Shown here piece after piece: positions 1 to 9,188 of a DNA stretch of 64,000 bases. Position numbers and translations under genes: made by a program. Source of the stretch: Pseudomonas sp. AFG_SD02_1510_Pfu_092 (GTDB lineage Bacteria; Pseudomonadota; Gammaproteobacteria; Pseudomonadales; Pseudomonadaceae); contig NZ_PUQD01000001.1 of assembly GCF_003331055.1 (NCBI RefSeq), positions 62,001 through 126,000 on the forward strand, written 5' to 3'. The stretch's first letter is position 1, and each line of letters begins with the position of its first letter. The notes beneath the pieces are model-generated. The model made no database searches. It had not been told where the DNA came from and saw only the letters and a list, made by a program, of their open reading frames with translations.

Positions 1-790
1 TCATGGTGGCACCCCTCCATTGACTGACGAAGACGGCGAATGCCGCCGCCGGCATTGGCTTCGCGAACAGGAAGCCTTGTCCTGTGTCGCAGTCCGCTTG
101 TCGCAATAGATCAAGACTCGCCGATGTTTCCACGCCTTCAGCCACCACATCCATGCCCAGCCCGTGCGCAAGCTGAATCACGGTGTGCACGATGGTTTGG
201 TCGCGGCGGTCGTTGGCGAGCCCGGCGACAAACGATTGGTCGATCTTGAGCGTGCTGATTGGGCAGCACTTCAGATGTTGCAGACAGGAATACCCCGTCC
301 CGAAGTCATCGGCGGCGAAGCGCACACCGATCTGCCGCAAGGCGTCCAGGGCGGGGAAGATCGCCGGATCACCAAACGCGACCGATTCGGTCAGCTCGAT
401 TTCGAGATACTCGGCGGGCAACTCGGCATCAGCCAGCACGCCCTTTACCCACCCGTCGAAGTCCGGTCCCACTTGGCTCGCCGAAGCATTGACGGCCAGC
501 CGGAACGGTCGCCATGCCAGCATTCGCCAGTCACGCATCTGGCGGCAGGCTTCGCCCAGCACCCAAGCGCCGATTTCAGGCATCAGGCCGGACGATTCGA
601 CCACGGGCAGGAACTGGCCCGGTGGCAATAGTCCAAGCGTCGGATGACGCCAGCGCAACAGGGCTTCCGCGCCGACAATCCCACCACTGCGCAGATCGAC
701 GACGGGCTGGTAGTGCAGTTCAAGCTGCCCGCGCTCGACCGCTTGGGCCAGTTCCGGCGTCGTCCATCCATCCGGCCGGAAAGCGCTCAT
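1..790 (-). CDS. EAL-domain protein of mer transposons (Urf2), 3' end cut by window
   Basis: An open frame runs from an ATG at 790-788 to the window edge, 263 codons. EAL-domain signatures are present in order: EALLRW near residue 41, a conserved Asn in [30 protein letters not shown] and QGFLFAKPM. The domain therefore looks catalytically intact for cyclic-di-GMP phosphodiesterase activity, although a role in mercury resistance is not established for this family. The start codon overlaps the merE stop (ATGA), so it is translationally coupled to the mer operon. The protein matches the urf2 product that follows merE in Tn501/Tn21-type elements. Confidence 0.85.
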   Translation of the reverse strand, partial: MSAFRPDGWTTPELAQAVERGQLELHYQPVVDLRSGGIVGAEALLRWRHPTLGLLPPGQFLPVVESSGLMPEIGAWVLGEACRQMRDWRMLAWRPFRLAVNASASQVGPDFDGWVKGVLADAELPAEYLEIELTESVAFGDPAIFPALDALRQIGVRFAADDFGTGYSCLQHLKCCPISTLKIDQSFVAGLANDRRDQTIVHTVIQLAHGLGMDVVAEGVETSASLDLLRQADCDTGQGFLFAKPMPAAAFAVFVSQWRGATM

Positions 791-1023
791 TCTCTTTCCC
801 TGAATGCCCGCAACGCCCGCGACAGGGACAGAAGGAACAGGCCGGTCAAACCGAGCGCCGCGATGACCCAATGCTCGCCGAGGAAAGCACCGGCGGTTGT
901 GCCGGCCAGCACGACAGCGAGGATGGGCAGGTGGCAGGGGCAAGTCAGCACAGCCAGTCCGCCCCACAGGTAGCCGGTGATCGGTTTGTGCGTCTCGGAC
1001 GGCAAGCGCTCGGGGTTGTTCAT
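787..1023 (-). CDS. merE: MerE, broad mercury transporter
   Basis: This 78-residue inner-membrane protein has two predicted transmembrane helices, roughly residues 15-40 and 48-68. A Cys pair in the first helix (LTCPCHLP) is the probable Hg(II)/methylmercury ligand. The family transports inorganic and organic mercury into the cell for reduction by MerA. The start chosen is the ATG at 1023, which overlaps the merD stop by 4 nt; a longer upstream reading is only merD sequence in another frame. Its stop overlaps the EAL gene start in the same way. Confidence 0.93.
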   Translation of the reverse strand: MNNPERLPSETHKPITGYLWGGLAVLTCPCHLPILAVVLAGTTAGAFLGEHWVIAALGLTGLFLLSLSRALRAFRERE

Positions 1024-1385
1024 GGCAGACTCTCCGCGTGCTGTGCCGGCTCGGTCGGCAGGGTGGCCAACTGCACTTCCAGATCGGCCAACGCTTCGCG
1101 CCGACGCTCGACGAACTGACGCAGCAGGGCAAGCTGCGCGGCCGCTTCGTCGCCGTCCGCCGCATCCAGCGCCCGGCACAGCCGCGCCAGCGCGTCGAGG
1201 CCGATGCCCGCCTCGAAGGCCGCCCGCACGAAGCACAGCCGTTGCAAGGCGGCGTCATCGAACAAGCCGTAGCCGCCTGGTGTGCACGCCACCGGGCGCA
1301 GCAATCCGCGCAGCAGGTAGTCGCGCACGATATGCACGCTCACCCCGGCATCAAGAGCCAGCCGGGACACCGTGTAGGCGTTCAT
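1020..1385 (-). CDS. merD: MerD, secondary regulator of the mer operon
   Basis: The 121-residue protein belongs to the MerR superfamily, with an N-terminal helix-turn-helix ([20 protein letters not shown]). It lacks the Hg-binding cysteines of MerR. In Tn501 and Tn21, MerD binds the mer operator weakly and helps displace activated MerR so that expression falls once mercury is gone. I chose the ATG at 1385; the longer alternative adds seven Arg-rich residues with no better ribosome site. It lies 17 nt after merA in the polycistronic operon and overlaps merE by 4 nt. Confidence 0.92.
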   Translation of the reverse strand: MNAYTVSRLALDAGVSVHIVRDYLLRGLLRPVACTPGGYGLFDDAALQRLCFVRAAFEAGIGLDALARLCRALDAADGDEAAAQLALLRQFVERRREALADLEVQLATLPTEPAQHAESLP

Positions 1386-1402
1386 TGAACACCTCCTTTT
1401 TC

Positions 1403-3100
<1,698 letters not shown>

Positions 3101-3159
3101 TTATCGTTTGTGGCGCCAGACAATGACGTCCGTTGTGCTGCGGTGCCGTTTTCAGTGAC

Positions 3160-3435
3160 TCACTGCTTGACGCTGGACGGATAGCCCGCGTCTGCGGTTG
3201 CCTTGGTCAGCTTCTGCACGCTGGTCTTGGCATCGTCGAAGGTGACGACCGCTTGGCGTGTCTCGAAAGTCACGTCAACTTTGCTGACGCCTTCGACCTT
3301 GGAAATCGCCTTCTTGACAGTGATCGGGCAGGCGGAGCAGGTCATGCCCGGTACGGACAGCGTGACGGTCTGGGTGGCGGCCCAGACGGGGGCAACAACG
3401 GCGGCGAGGGCGAGGGAGGCAAACAGTTTCTTCAT
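3160..3435 (-). CDS. merP: Periplasmic mercury-binding protein MerP
   Basis: The 91-residue precursor has a signal peptide (about residues 1-19, ending VWA) and one heavy-metal-associated domain. Its GMTCSAC motif (C33, C36) binds Hg(II) in the periplasm and passes it to the MerT cysteines. The gene lies 12 nt after merT in the operon, with no merC or merF between merT and merA. This is the minimal transporter set found in Tn501. Confidence 0.96.
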   Translation of the reverse strand: MKKLFASLALAAVVAPVWAATQTVTLSVPGMTCSACPITVKKAISKVEGVSKVDVTFETRQAVVTFDDAKTSVQKLTKATADAGYPSSVKQ

Positions 3436-3447
3436 GGTGAACTCCGA

Positions 3448-3798
3448 TCAGTAGAAAAATGGCATGACGTAGGGAAATCCGAGCGCGACCAGAACCAGCG
3501 CGGCCACGATCCAGAAAATGAGCTTGTAAGTAGCTCGCACTTGGGGAATCGCGCAGACCTCACCCGGTTTGCAGGCCGCTGCCTGCCGGTAGATGCGCCG
3601 CCAGGCGAAGAACAACGCCACCAGCGCCACGCCGATAAAGATGGGGCGATAGGGTTCCAACACCGCCAAGTTGCCGATCCAAGCGCCGCTGAACCCCAAG
3701 GCGATCAGAACCAACGGCCCGAGGCAGCAAGCCGAGGCGAGGATGGCGGCAAGCCCTCCAGTGAAGAGCGCGCCGCGCCCGGTTTTTGGTTCAGACAT
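3448..3798 (-). CDS. merT: Mercuric transport protein MerT
   Basis: The 116-residue inner-membrane protein has three transmembrane helices. A first-helix Cys pair (C24, C25) and a cytoplasmic pair (C76, C82) form the known Hg(II) relay from MerP to MerA. The start is the ATG at 3798, preceded by an AAAGGA ribosome site. The open frame extends 22 codons further, but that stretch is the mer promoter. It is the first structural gene of the operon and is divergent from merR. Confidence 0.96.
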
Positions 3799-3833
3799 GC
3801 GCTTGTCCTTTCGAATTGAAATTGGATAGCGTA

Positions 3834-3864
3834 ACCTTACTTCCGTACTCATGTACGGAGTCAA
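3834..3864 (-). promoter_or_regulatory. mer operator-promoter (PmerT) with 19-bp spacer
   Basis: Read leftwards, a -35 TTGACT (3859-3864) and a -10 TAAGGT (3834-3839) are separated by exactly 19 bp. That long spacer is typical of MerR-controlled promoters. Between them sits the dyad CCGTAC-N4-GTACGG (3843-3858), the MerR binding site. MerR distorts this DNA when it binds Hg(II). The rightward merR promoter overlaps the same region, so MerR also represses itself. Confidence 0.93.
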
Positions 3865-3869
3865 GCGAT

Positions 3870-4304
3870 ATGGAAAACAATTTGGAGAACCTGACCATTG
3901 GCGTTTTCGCCAAGGCGGCCGGGGTCAATGTGGAGACCATCCGTTTCTATCAGCGCAAGGGCTTGTTGCTGGAGCCTGACAAGCCCTATGGCAGCATCCG
4001 CCGCTATGGCGAGGCGGATGTAACGCGGGTGCGCTTCGTGAAATCAGCCCAGCGGCTGGGCTTCAGCCTGGATGAGATCGCCGAGCTGCTGCGGCTGGAG
4101 GATGGCACCCATTGCGAGGAAGCCAGCAGTCTGGCCGAGCACAAGCTCAAGGACGTGCGCGAGAAAATGGCTGACCTGGCGCGCATGGAGGCCGTGCTGT
4201 CTGAGTTGGTGTGCGCCTGCCATGCGCGAAGGGGGAACGTTTCCTGCCCGCTGATCGCGTCACTACAGGGTGGAGCAAGCTTGGCAGGTTCGGCTATGCC
4301 TTAG
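3870..4304 (+). CDS. merR: MerR, Hg(II)-responsive regulator
   Basis: The 144-residue dimeric regulator represses, then with Hg(II) activates, the divergent merTPADE operon. It has an N-terminal winged helix-turn-helix (about residues 8-77), a long dimerisation helix and the three Hg ligands C82, C117 and C126. The start at 3870 gives the family length; a longer frame begins inside the promoter. The stop codon (4302-4304) lies inside a Tn21-type inverted repeat, so the coding end and the repeat are fused. Confidence 0.96.
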
Positions 4305-4337
4305 CGTGCTTTATTTTCCGTTTTCTGAGACGACCCC
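4300..4337. repeat. Tn21-type 38-bp terminal inverted repeat (internal relic)
   Basis: The 38 bp read, in reverse complement, as the Tn21-subgroup repeat beginning GGGGTCGTCTCAG and ending CACGCTAAG. It overlaps the last codons of merR. Because a second repeat of the Tn501 type lies 42 bp further out, this inner copy is probably an older transposon end that was captured when the mer module was recombined. Confidence 0.85.
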
Positions 4338-4379
4338 TTAGAAAGCCTAGTCAAAGAGCTGTCACGAGAACACCGTTAG

Positions 4380-4417
4380 CTTAGCGTACGATTTTTTCCG
4401 AATTCTGCGGTTCCCCC
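4380..4417. repeat. Tn501-type 38-bp terminal inverted repeat (outer end)
   Basis: The reverse complement begins GGGGGAACCGCAGAATTC and ends TACGCTAAG, which is the Tn501 repeat as I know it. This is taken as the actual right-hand boundary of the mercury transposon, because island sequence of different character (the DUF3147 gene) starts just outside. Confidence 0.87.
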
Positions 4418-4485
4418 AAGCACGTCGTGAGTGCCTGGCGAATGATCCCAGGAGATCCACTCCACTAGCTCAAGTAGGTTCAGCG

Positions 4486-4836
4486 ATGGCTTGGATCATT
4501 ACGAAGTACCTGGTCACTGCCGCGATAGTGATTATCGTGTCTGAGCTGGCAAAGCGCAGTGACAAGCTGGGCGGCTTGGTTGCCGCCCTGCCATTGGTCA
4601 CCGTCTTGACGCTCATCTGGCTCTACTTGGAGAACCAGAGCATGGAGAAGATTTCCAATCATGCCTGGTACACGTTCTGGTATGTGATTCCAACGCTGCC
4701 GATGTTTATCGCGTTTCCGGCACTGCTGCCCAAGTTGGGATTCTGGCCAACACTTATCTCCAGCATCCTCATCACCATGGCGAGCTTCGGAGGATTTGCC
4801 CTACTTCTAAGGCGATTGGGCATCGAGTTGCTTTGA
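4486..4836 (+). CDS. DUF3147-family small membrane protein
   Basis: The 116-residue protein is almost wholly hydrophobic, with about four transmembrane helices (roughly residues 1-19, 28-47, 62-85 and 90-112) joined by short charged loops. It resembles the DUF3147 family, which is often found beside heavy-metal resistance genes; no function is established. The gene starts 69 bp outside the mercury transposon end, so insertion may have removed or replaced its original promoter. It converges on the DUF2790 gene to its right. Confidence 0.7.
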   Translation: MAWIITKYLVTAAIVIIVSELAKRSDKLGGLVAALPLVTVLTLIWLYLENQSMEKISNHAWYTFWYVIPTLPMFIAFPALLPKLGFWPTLISSILITMASFGGFALLLRRLGIELL

Positions 4837-4868
4837 GTCGGGTGTAGAGGAAAGCACTCGGTCACCGC

Positions 4869-5195
4869 TTACCGGCTGTTGATGCACTCACCTTTCACGA
4901 GGTAGCGAACCATGTGCAGTTCGCCCTTGGAATCCTCGTAAGTCATCATGCTTCTCACATTCCCGCAGTACCGCACGCTAGGCGAGACGTACACCAACTT
5001 GCCAACGTCCAAATCCATACCGTATGCGTAATCTTCAAGCTCGGGCATGGGTTTCTTCACGCTCTGTGCATAGCGTTCTGTAGCCTTCCTGGCAGACTGC
5101 TCAAGATCGTCGTTGATCTGAACGCTACTTTGGGCATTTGTCGACAGTGCAGAGAAAAGCATGAACGCGGCAATAGCCGATATAGTTGTTTTCAT
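4869..5195 (-). CDS. DUF2790-family periplasmic protein (copy 1)
   Basis: The 108-residue precursor has a signal peptide ending near NAQS (residue 22). It also has the DUF2790 core: KPMPELEDYAYGMDLDV, a conserved Cys in RYCG, and MTYEDSKGELHMVRYLVKGEC. Two conserved cysteines (about 77 and 104) could form a disulfide. The family is common in Pseudomonas and tends to be metal-induced; its function is unknown. Upstream there is an operator-promoter (5379-5418) and an intrinsic terminator (5208-5235) just before the ribosome site, so expression may need read-through. Two paralogues lie at 10058 and 35533. Confidence 0.8.
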   Translation of the reverse strand: MKTTISAIAAFMLFSALSTNAQSSVQINDDLEQSARKATERYAQSVKKPMPELEDYAYGMDLDVGKLVYVSPSVRYCGNVRSMMTYEDSKGELHMVRYLVKGECINSR

Positions 5196-5207
5196 GAGAA
5201 GTCCATT

Positions 5208-5235
5208 AATAAAAAAGCGCCCATGGCGGGGCGCT
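5208..5235 (-). terminator. Intrinsic terminator in the leader of DUF2790 copy 1
   Basis: Read leftwards, AGCGCCC and GGGCGCT form a 7-bp GC-rich stem with a 6-nt loop, followed at once by TTTTTATTA. It ends 13 nt before the DUF2790 start codon. A terminator in that place suggests attenuation or a separate short transcript. Confidence 0.75.
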
Positions 5236-5371
5236 AAAATTCACCTTACCAAAGGAGCGTATGGTTCCAAGGTGAATGCATTGGCGTGAGCAGGGTATCG
5301 TTACTCCCGCCATGCTGCTTCAGATGAGACTGGCCCAAAGCAGCGCTGCCTGTGTGCTGTTCTTAAACTAG
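5236..5371 (-). ncRNA. Candidate copper-induced leader RNA or small RNA
   Basis: A leftward CopR-type promoter predicts a start near 5371, and the intrinsic terminator at 5208-5235 predicts an end near 5209, giving an RNA of about 165 nt. It contains a long-range stem (5240-5247 with 5269-5276). A 35-codon frame starting at 5313 runs through the terminator, but it has only a weak ribosome site. This is inference from promoter and terminator positions; there is no known family match. Confidence 0.4.
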
Positions 5372-5378
5372 CAAAAGC

Positions 5379-5418
5379 GGCTAACGACAAGATGATTGTG
5401 AAATTACAATTTGGACAT
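5379..5418 (-). promoter_or_regulatory. CopR-box promoter towards DUF2790 copy 1
   Basis: Read leftwards: operator ATGTCCAAATTGTAAT (5403-5418), 17 bp, then -10 element GTTAGCC (5379-5385). It shares the fixed operator-to-minus-10 distance seen at nine other sites in this window. The left half-site is the weakest of the set. Confidence 0.65.
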
Positions 5419-5680
5419 GTAATAGATTGTAAAGTAATTATTCTTGCCCAATTAAGATGAAAAGCCATGCATGCTGGCCGGTTTAAGCCCGTTATCAAAG
5501 GGGCGAACGATCGGTGGCTTGCTACCACTCGGAGCTTGAGCTTGTAGGATTGAACGCCATAAATGCTGAGCAGCTTGGCAGAAACGCCACCCCTCTCGGC
5601 CGAATCCTCCTGTCAGTCCTGAGGACTGATAACCGCTGCAAGCCACAGAATCCGCTAAGCTCAGTAGGGAAAGCCGTCAT

Positions 5681-5720
5681 GACTGTCAGCAATCTTGCGG
5701 CTACATTACAAATTTGTAGG
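5681..5720 (-). promoter_or_regulatory. CopR-box promoter with no evident target gene
   Basis: Read leftwards: operator CCTACAAATTTGTAAT (5705-5720), 17 bp, then GACAGTC (5681-5687). The match to the other sites is good, but no convincing ORF starts within 270 bp downstream in that direction. It lies 175 bp from the start of the divergent regulator gene, so it could also serve as an operator for that gene. Confidence 0.6.
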
Positions 5721-5894
5721 ATTTCGCCGCGGCCAGCGTCTTCGCGTTAAGATTCAAGCGTCCTCAGGTGACCCCGGCGTATGGACAGAGGTAGCGACTA
5801 CCAGATGTCATGCACTCAGCCGAACCTTCAAACTGCCTGCAACCACAGTCTTGGCGGATTAGGCCAATTCCTTCCTCACACCTTGAGATAAGTT

Positions 5895-6569
5895 ATGCGC
5901 GTTCTAGTTGTGGAAGACGAAATTAAAACTGCCGAATATCTTCAGCAGGGCCTATCCGAAAGCGGGTATGTCGTAGATATCGTGCACAATGGTGTTGACG
6001 CCCTGCACTTGTTCAATACTAACGTCTATTCGTTGGTTCTGCTGGACGTAAACCTTCCTGGCATCGACGGTTGGGACCTTTTGGAAACCATCAGGAAAAC
6101 CAGCCGGGTCCGCATCATCATGCTGACCGCTCGTGGTCGCATCAACGACAAGCTCAAAGGCTTGGATGGCGGAGCCGACGATTACCTTGTCAAACCCTTC
6201 GAATTCCCGGAGCTGCTCGCTCGAATCCGTTCGCTGCAGCGGCGTGGTGATGAATTAGTCGAGAAGAGTTCGCTGAAAATTGCCGACTTGGAACTCGACT
6301 CAGTGCGCCATCGGGTTTTCCGCGCTGGCACACGCATCGATCTCACCACAAAGGAATTTACGCTCCTGCACCTGCTTATGAGCAGGACGGGCGAAGCGCT
6401 GACTCGTTCTCAGATCATTTCGTTGGTCTGGGACATGAATTTTGACTGCGATACCAACGTCATCGATGTCGCTATCCGGCGCCTTCGCTCAAAGATCGAT
6501 GACCCGTTTGAAACCAAGCTCATTCACACGCTTCGTGGCGTAGGGTACGTTTTTGAGGAACGCGCATGA
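5895..6569 (+). CDS. CopR/CzcR-type heavy-metal response regulator
   Basis: The 224-residue OmpR/PhoB-class regulator has a receiver domain (residues 1-115; acidic pocket E7, D8, phospho-acceptor D51, LTA near 77, K101 in VKPF). A C-terminal winged helix follows (about 128-222) and ends LIHTLRGVGYVFEE. Its recognition region is nearly the same as in the other CopR-type regulators here (18584 and 29156), so the three may share binding sites. It overlaps the sensor kinase gene by 4 nt. I cannot decide between CopR and CzcR from sequence alone. Confidence 0.9.
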   Translation: MRVLVVEDEIKTAEYLQQGLSESGYVVDIVHNGVDALHLFNTNVYSLVLLDVNLPGIDGWDLLETIRKTSRVRIIMLTARGRINDKLKGLDGGADDYLVKPFEFPELLARIRSLQRRGDELVEKSSLKIADLELDSVRHRVFRAGTRIDLTTKEFTLLHLLMSRTGEALTRSQIISLVWDMNFDCDTNVIDVAIRRLRSKIDDPFETKLIHTLRGVGYVFEERA

Positions 6570-7984
6570 GGCCATTCAGCCTGGCTGCAAAGCTGGGATT
6601 AAAGGTGGGGTTGATGAGCGCAGCGTTGCTGCTTCTGTTCGCCACCTTCGGGTATCTGATGGTGGGTCAGGCGCTAGAGCGAAATGCCCGCAGTGACCTG
6701 GAAGTGAAGATGGCGGGCATGGCTCACAACCTGTCCATGATTTCCGACATCTCAGGAGTCAACGCAGACGCACATCAGCTTGTGGATCTGGTGATGGGCC
6801 ACAACAACCTGTACGTCAGCATTTTCGAGTCGGCGCAGAGTGAAACGCCCCTGCTCTCGATTGGCTCGAAGCAGGTCAACGTGGAGGTGCACAAGTTTCA
6901 ACCATCCGCACAGCCGAAGGAACATGAGTGGCGCGACACCCAGGACCGCCCCTTGCTGACAGCTTCTCGCACCATGAATTTGGGCGACGGAACCGAAGTC
7001 AGCGTGTACATGACTATGGACCAGTCGTCCAATGAAGCGCTGCTTGATGCATTGCTCACCTGGGCCCTGATGATTTCCCCGCTCATCATCGCGCTGATCC
7101 TCGCAATCGGCTGGTGGACCGTACGCAGAGGTCTGCTGCCTCTGACCAAGTTCCTGAAAGTCGCCTCGAAGATCTCCACCGAGAGTCTTGACCATCGTCT
7201 GCCGACTAATGGAATGCCAGCAGAACTCAAAGAGCTCGCCGACGGTATCAACATCATGCTGGCTCGCCTGGATGACGGGGTTCAGCAGCTCTCGCAGTTT
7301 TCTGACGATCTTGCTCACGAACTGCGAGCGCCGCTATCCAACCTGATGGGTAAAGCCCAAGTTGCACTGACCAGAGAGCGATCCCTTCCCGAGTACAGGG
7401 AAGTGCTGGAGTCGTGCACAGAAGAGCTGGACCGCATGAGCCGCATGGTTTCCGACATGCTGTTCCTCGCTCAGGTCAGTCATCCGGCATCCATGGTGGA
7501 GTTCGAACCTGTGTCCCTGGTCGATGAAGTTCAGCGGGTGTGTGATCTCTTCAGCATTTCGGCAGAGGATGGCGAGATCCAGCTGCAGATCTCTGGCAGT
7601 GATGACGTGGTGCGCGGTAACCGCCTGATGATTCAACGAGCCGTCTCGAACCTGGTGTCAAATGCGATTCGCTACTGCCCTCGCGGTCGCACGGTCTACG
7701 TGAAAGTGCAACGCGGTGGTAGCGGCACGACCTTGAGCGTCGGCAACCCGGGCCGCGGGATCGCCAAGGAACACCATGCGCATTTGTTTGAACGGTTCTA
7801 CCGCGTAGATAAGAGCCGAGCACGAAGCGAAGGGGGGACCGGTCTTGGCCTTGCCATCGTGCAGTCGATCATGAGCCTGCATCAAGGCTCGGCGAGCGTG
7901 GAAGTGACCGAGGAAAATTTCACCTGGTTCCACCTTCACTTTCCCGAAGCCCAGCTAAAGCAGTCGGCAAAGACCGCTGCTTGA
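6566..7984 (+). CDS. Heavy-metal sensor histidine kinase (CopS/CzcS type)
   Basis: The 472-residue inner-membrane kinase should phosphorylate the regulator encoded just upstream. It has a transmembrane helix at about 11-33, a periplasmic sensor domain of about 130 residues, a second helix at about 163-184 and a HAMP domain. The H-box is DLAHELRAPLSN (H251), the N-box NLVSNAIRY (about 363-371), and GTGLGLAIV lies near 425. The periplasmic part contains several His and Met residues that could bind metal. A rho-independent terminator follows at 8001. Confidence 0.9.
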   Translation: MRPFSLAAKLGLKVGLMSAALLLLFATFGYLMVGQALERNARSDLEVKMAGMAHNLSMISDISGVNADAHQLVDLVMGHNNLYVSIFESAQSETPLLSIGSKQVNVEVHKFQPSAQPKEHEWRDTQDRPLLTASRTMNLGDGTEVSVYMTMDQSSNEALLDALLTWALMISPLIIALILAIGWWTVRRGLLPLTKFLKVASKISTESLDHRLPTNGMPAELKELADGINIMLARLDDGVQQLSQFSDDLAHELRAPLSNLMGKAQVALTRERSLPEYREVLESCTEELDRMSRMVSDMLFLAQVSHPASMVEFEPVSLVDEVQRVCDLFSISAEDGEIQLQISGSDDVVRGNRLMIQRAVSNLVSNAIRYCPRGRTVYVKVQRGGSGTTLSVGNPGRGIAKEHHAHLFERFYRVDKSRARSEGGTGLGLAIVQSIMSLHQGSASVEVTEENFTWFHLHFPEAQLKQSAKTAA

Positions 7985-8000
7985 AGCGCGCCCACTTGAA

Positions 8001-8027
8001 AAGGCCCGTCAATCGACGGGCCTTTTG
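8001..8027. terminator. Bidirectional intrinsic terminator
   Basis: AAGGCCCGTC-AATC-GACGGGCCTT forms a 10-bp stem followed by TTTGT rightwards and A/T-rich sequence leftwards. It separates the convergent sensor kinase and coiled-coil gene. Confidence 0.85.
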
Positions 8028-8040
8028 TCTATGCAATGCC

Positions 8041-8628
8041 TCAGTGCCTAAGCACCACAGGGTCCATAGGTGACCGCAGAATTACCGACTTTATGATCTT
8101 TTGCTCTTCTGGGTTGGCGTTTCTCCACAGGTGGGAGAAGTATTGGGCATTCACTTTTTCCTGAGCGCTCACACTGCCGGCGGCCTCAATGAACTGCATG
8201 GTCGAGTACACACAGATCAGTGCCAGGATGAAGAATGCTGTCGCCACCACCATGACATAACGTTTGGCCAGCACCGGTGCCCGCTTTAGCTCCAGGATCG
8301 AGGCATCCGCTAATTTTGTCGCGGCAGTAAGCTCCGAAATCAGCGGTTGGATGGCGGTCTCGACTCCACGAGCGGCAGCGGAATATGCCTCTGCCGCAGC
8401 GCGGATGACGACCTCTTCGGCATTGGACCAGGCTTTCTCAGCCTTTCGTACCTCCTCCTGAATCTGCCGACTGACAAGGTCAACCTCCTCCACCAGCTCG
8501 TTCGACTTTTCCAGAACAGCGTTGCAGGCCCTGGTCTGGGAGGCCAGCTCATCGAGCTGAACAGTGAGTTTTTCAGTGCTTCGGCGGAAGTCACCGATGG
8601 CAACTGACCAAGGCTCTATGTCATTCAT
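8041..8628 (-). CDS. Unrecognised coiled-coil protein with one transmembrane helix
   Basis: I do not recognise this 195-residue protein. Residues 10-115 are rich in Glu, Lys, Leu and Ala with heptad-like spacing, suggesting a long coiled coil. A single hydrophobic helix (about 123-146, VMVVATAFFILALICVYS) follows, then a 45-residue polar tail. There is no signal peptide, so the coiled coil is likely cytoplasmic. A TAGGAGATAGCC ribosome site precedes the ATG. It sits between a metal two-component system and a metal-induced small gene, but has no operator of its own. A membrane-anchored scaffold is one possibility. Confidence 0.75.
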   Translation of the reverse strand: MNDIEPWSVAIGDFRRSTEKLTVQLDELASQTRACNAVLEKSNELVEEVDLVSRQIQEEVRKAEKAWSNAEEVVIRAAAEAYSAAARGVETAIQPLISELTAATKLADASILELKRAPVLAKRYVMVVATAFFILALICVYSTMQFIEAAGSVSAQEKVNAQYFSHLWRNANPEEQKIIKSVILRSPMDPVVLRH

Positions 8629-8785
8629 GGCTATCTCCTAGAGCGGCCGGTGACGGCGCACGGTTTTATTTTGTTAGATATCAAAAATGTAATTTACGGA
8701 ACAGTTTGAAGTCAGCCTCGACACAAGCGAGATAGACATGATCCTTCCAGATTTGCAGATTGGGCGCATCCGGCCAGCCGCCTAA

Positions 8786-8825
8786 ATTACGGAATTGTAA
8801 TTATTGACTCACCTTGTCGTTAGCT
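8786..8825 (+). promoter_or_regulatory. CopR-box promoter of the PtrA-like gene (copy 1)
   Basis: Operator ATTACGGAATTGTAAT (8786-8801), 17 bp, then GTTAGCT (8819-8825). A start near 8832 would leave a leader of about 63 nt before the ATG at 8895. The rest of the gap from 8629 shows nothing else of note. Confidence 0.75.
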
Positions 8826-8894
8826 TCGCGTTCCTAAACTACAAACCAACAAAGGCCGTCAGTCAGGCAGGCCTAGTAAGAACCGAGGCACACA

Positions 8895-9116
8895 ATGAAA
8901 TTTGTCAAATCTATCGCTATTGGCAGCCTGCTGCTTGGTCTCGTGGGTACCGCTTACGCTGAAGGTGGTTACGAACGAGCGAAACAGTTCCAGGAAAACT
9001 TCCGAAATGAACAGGCTCGCTTATGGAGCGACGATTCTTCGGACCAGAACAAACAACAAGTCGCTCAAGAGCAAAAGAAAGAAAGCAAGGATGGTAAGGA
9101 ACAAGCCGATAACTAA
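8895..9116 (+). CDS. PtrA-like small periplasmic protein (copy 1)
   Basis: The 73-residue precursor has a signal peptide (about 1-22, cut after AYA). A mature AEGGYERAKQFQENFRNE start follows, then a highly charged Gln/Lys-rich tail. The AEGG-x-(D/E)-R start is the N-terminal signature of PtrA, a small copper-induced Pseudomonas periplasmic protein that P. aeruginosa uses for copper tolerance. The tail has no Cys, His or Met cluster, so direct copper binding is not obvious. It is monocistronic, with its own CopR-type promoter and a terminator at 9161. Confidence 0.75.
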   Translation: MKFVKSIAIGSLLLGLVGTAYAEGGYERAKQFQENFRNEQARLWSDDSSDQNKQQVAQEQKKESKDGKEQADN

Positions 9117-9160
9117 ACGGCGGTTAAATAGGACTTTAAATGACGAAAGCAATCGACAAA

Positions 9161-9188
9161 AAAGCCAGGGTAAAACCTGGTTTTTTTT
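9161..9188 (+). terminator. Intrinsic terminator after PtrA-like gene
   Basis: A CCAGG/CCTGG stem (with flanking A:T pairs) and an 8-T run at 9181-9188 follow the gene by 45 bp. Confidence 0.8.

Larger units (their letters stand above)
5196..5894. other. 700-bp regulatory region between DUF2790 copy 1 and a two-component system
   Basis: No convincing protein-coding gene lies here. From left to right it holds a leftward terminator (5208-5235), a stem-forming inverted repeat TTCACCTT/AAGGTGAA (5240-5276), a leftward CopR-type promoter (5379-5418), a palindrome TCAGTCCT-G-AGGACTGA (5613-5629) and a second leftward CopR-type promoter (5681-5720). I see no recognisable operator in 5721-5894, directly upstream of the regulator gene. 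Confidence 0.7.

Noticed and set aside
5452..5646. A 64-codon GTG-started leftward frame below the 5681 promoter
   Set aside because: No ribosome site fits the start, no signal peptide or motif, and the palindrome at 5613 interrupts it; left as an open question rather than a gene.
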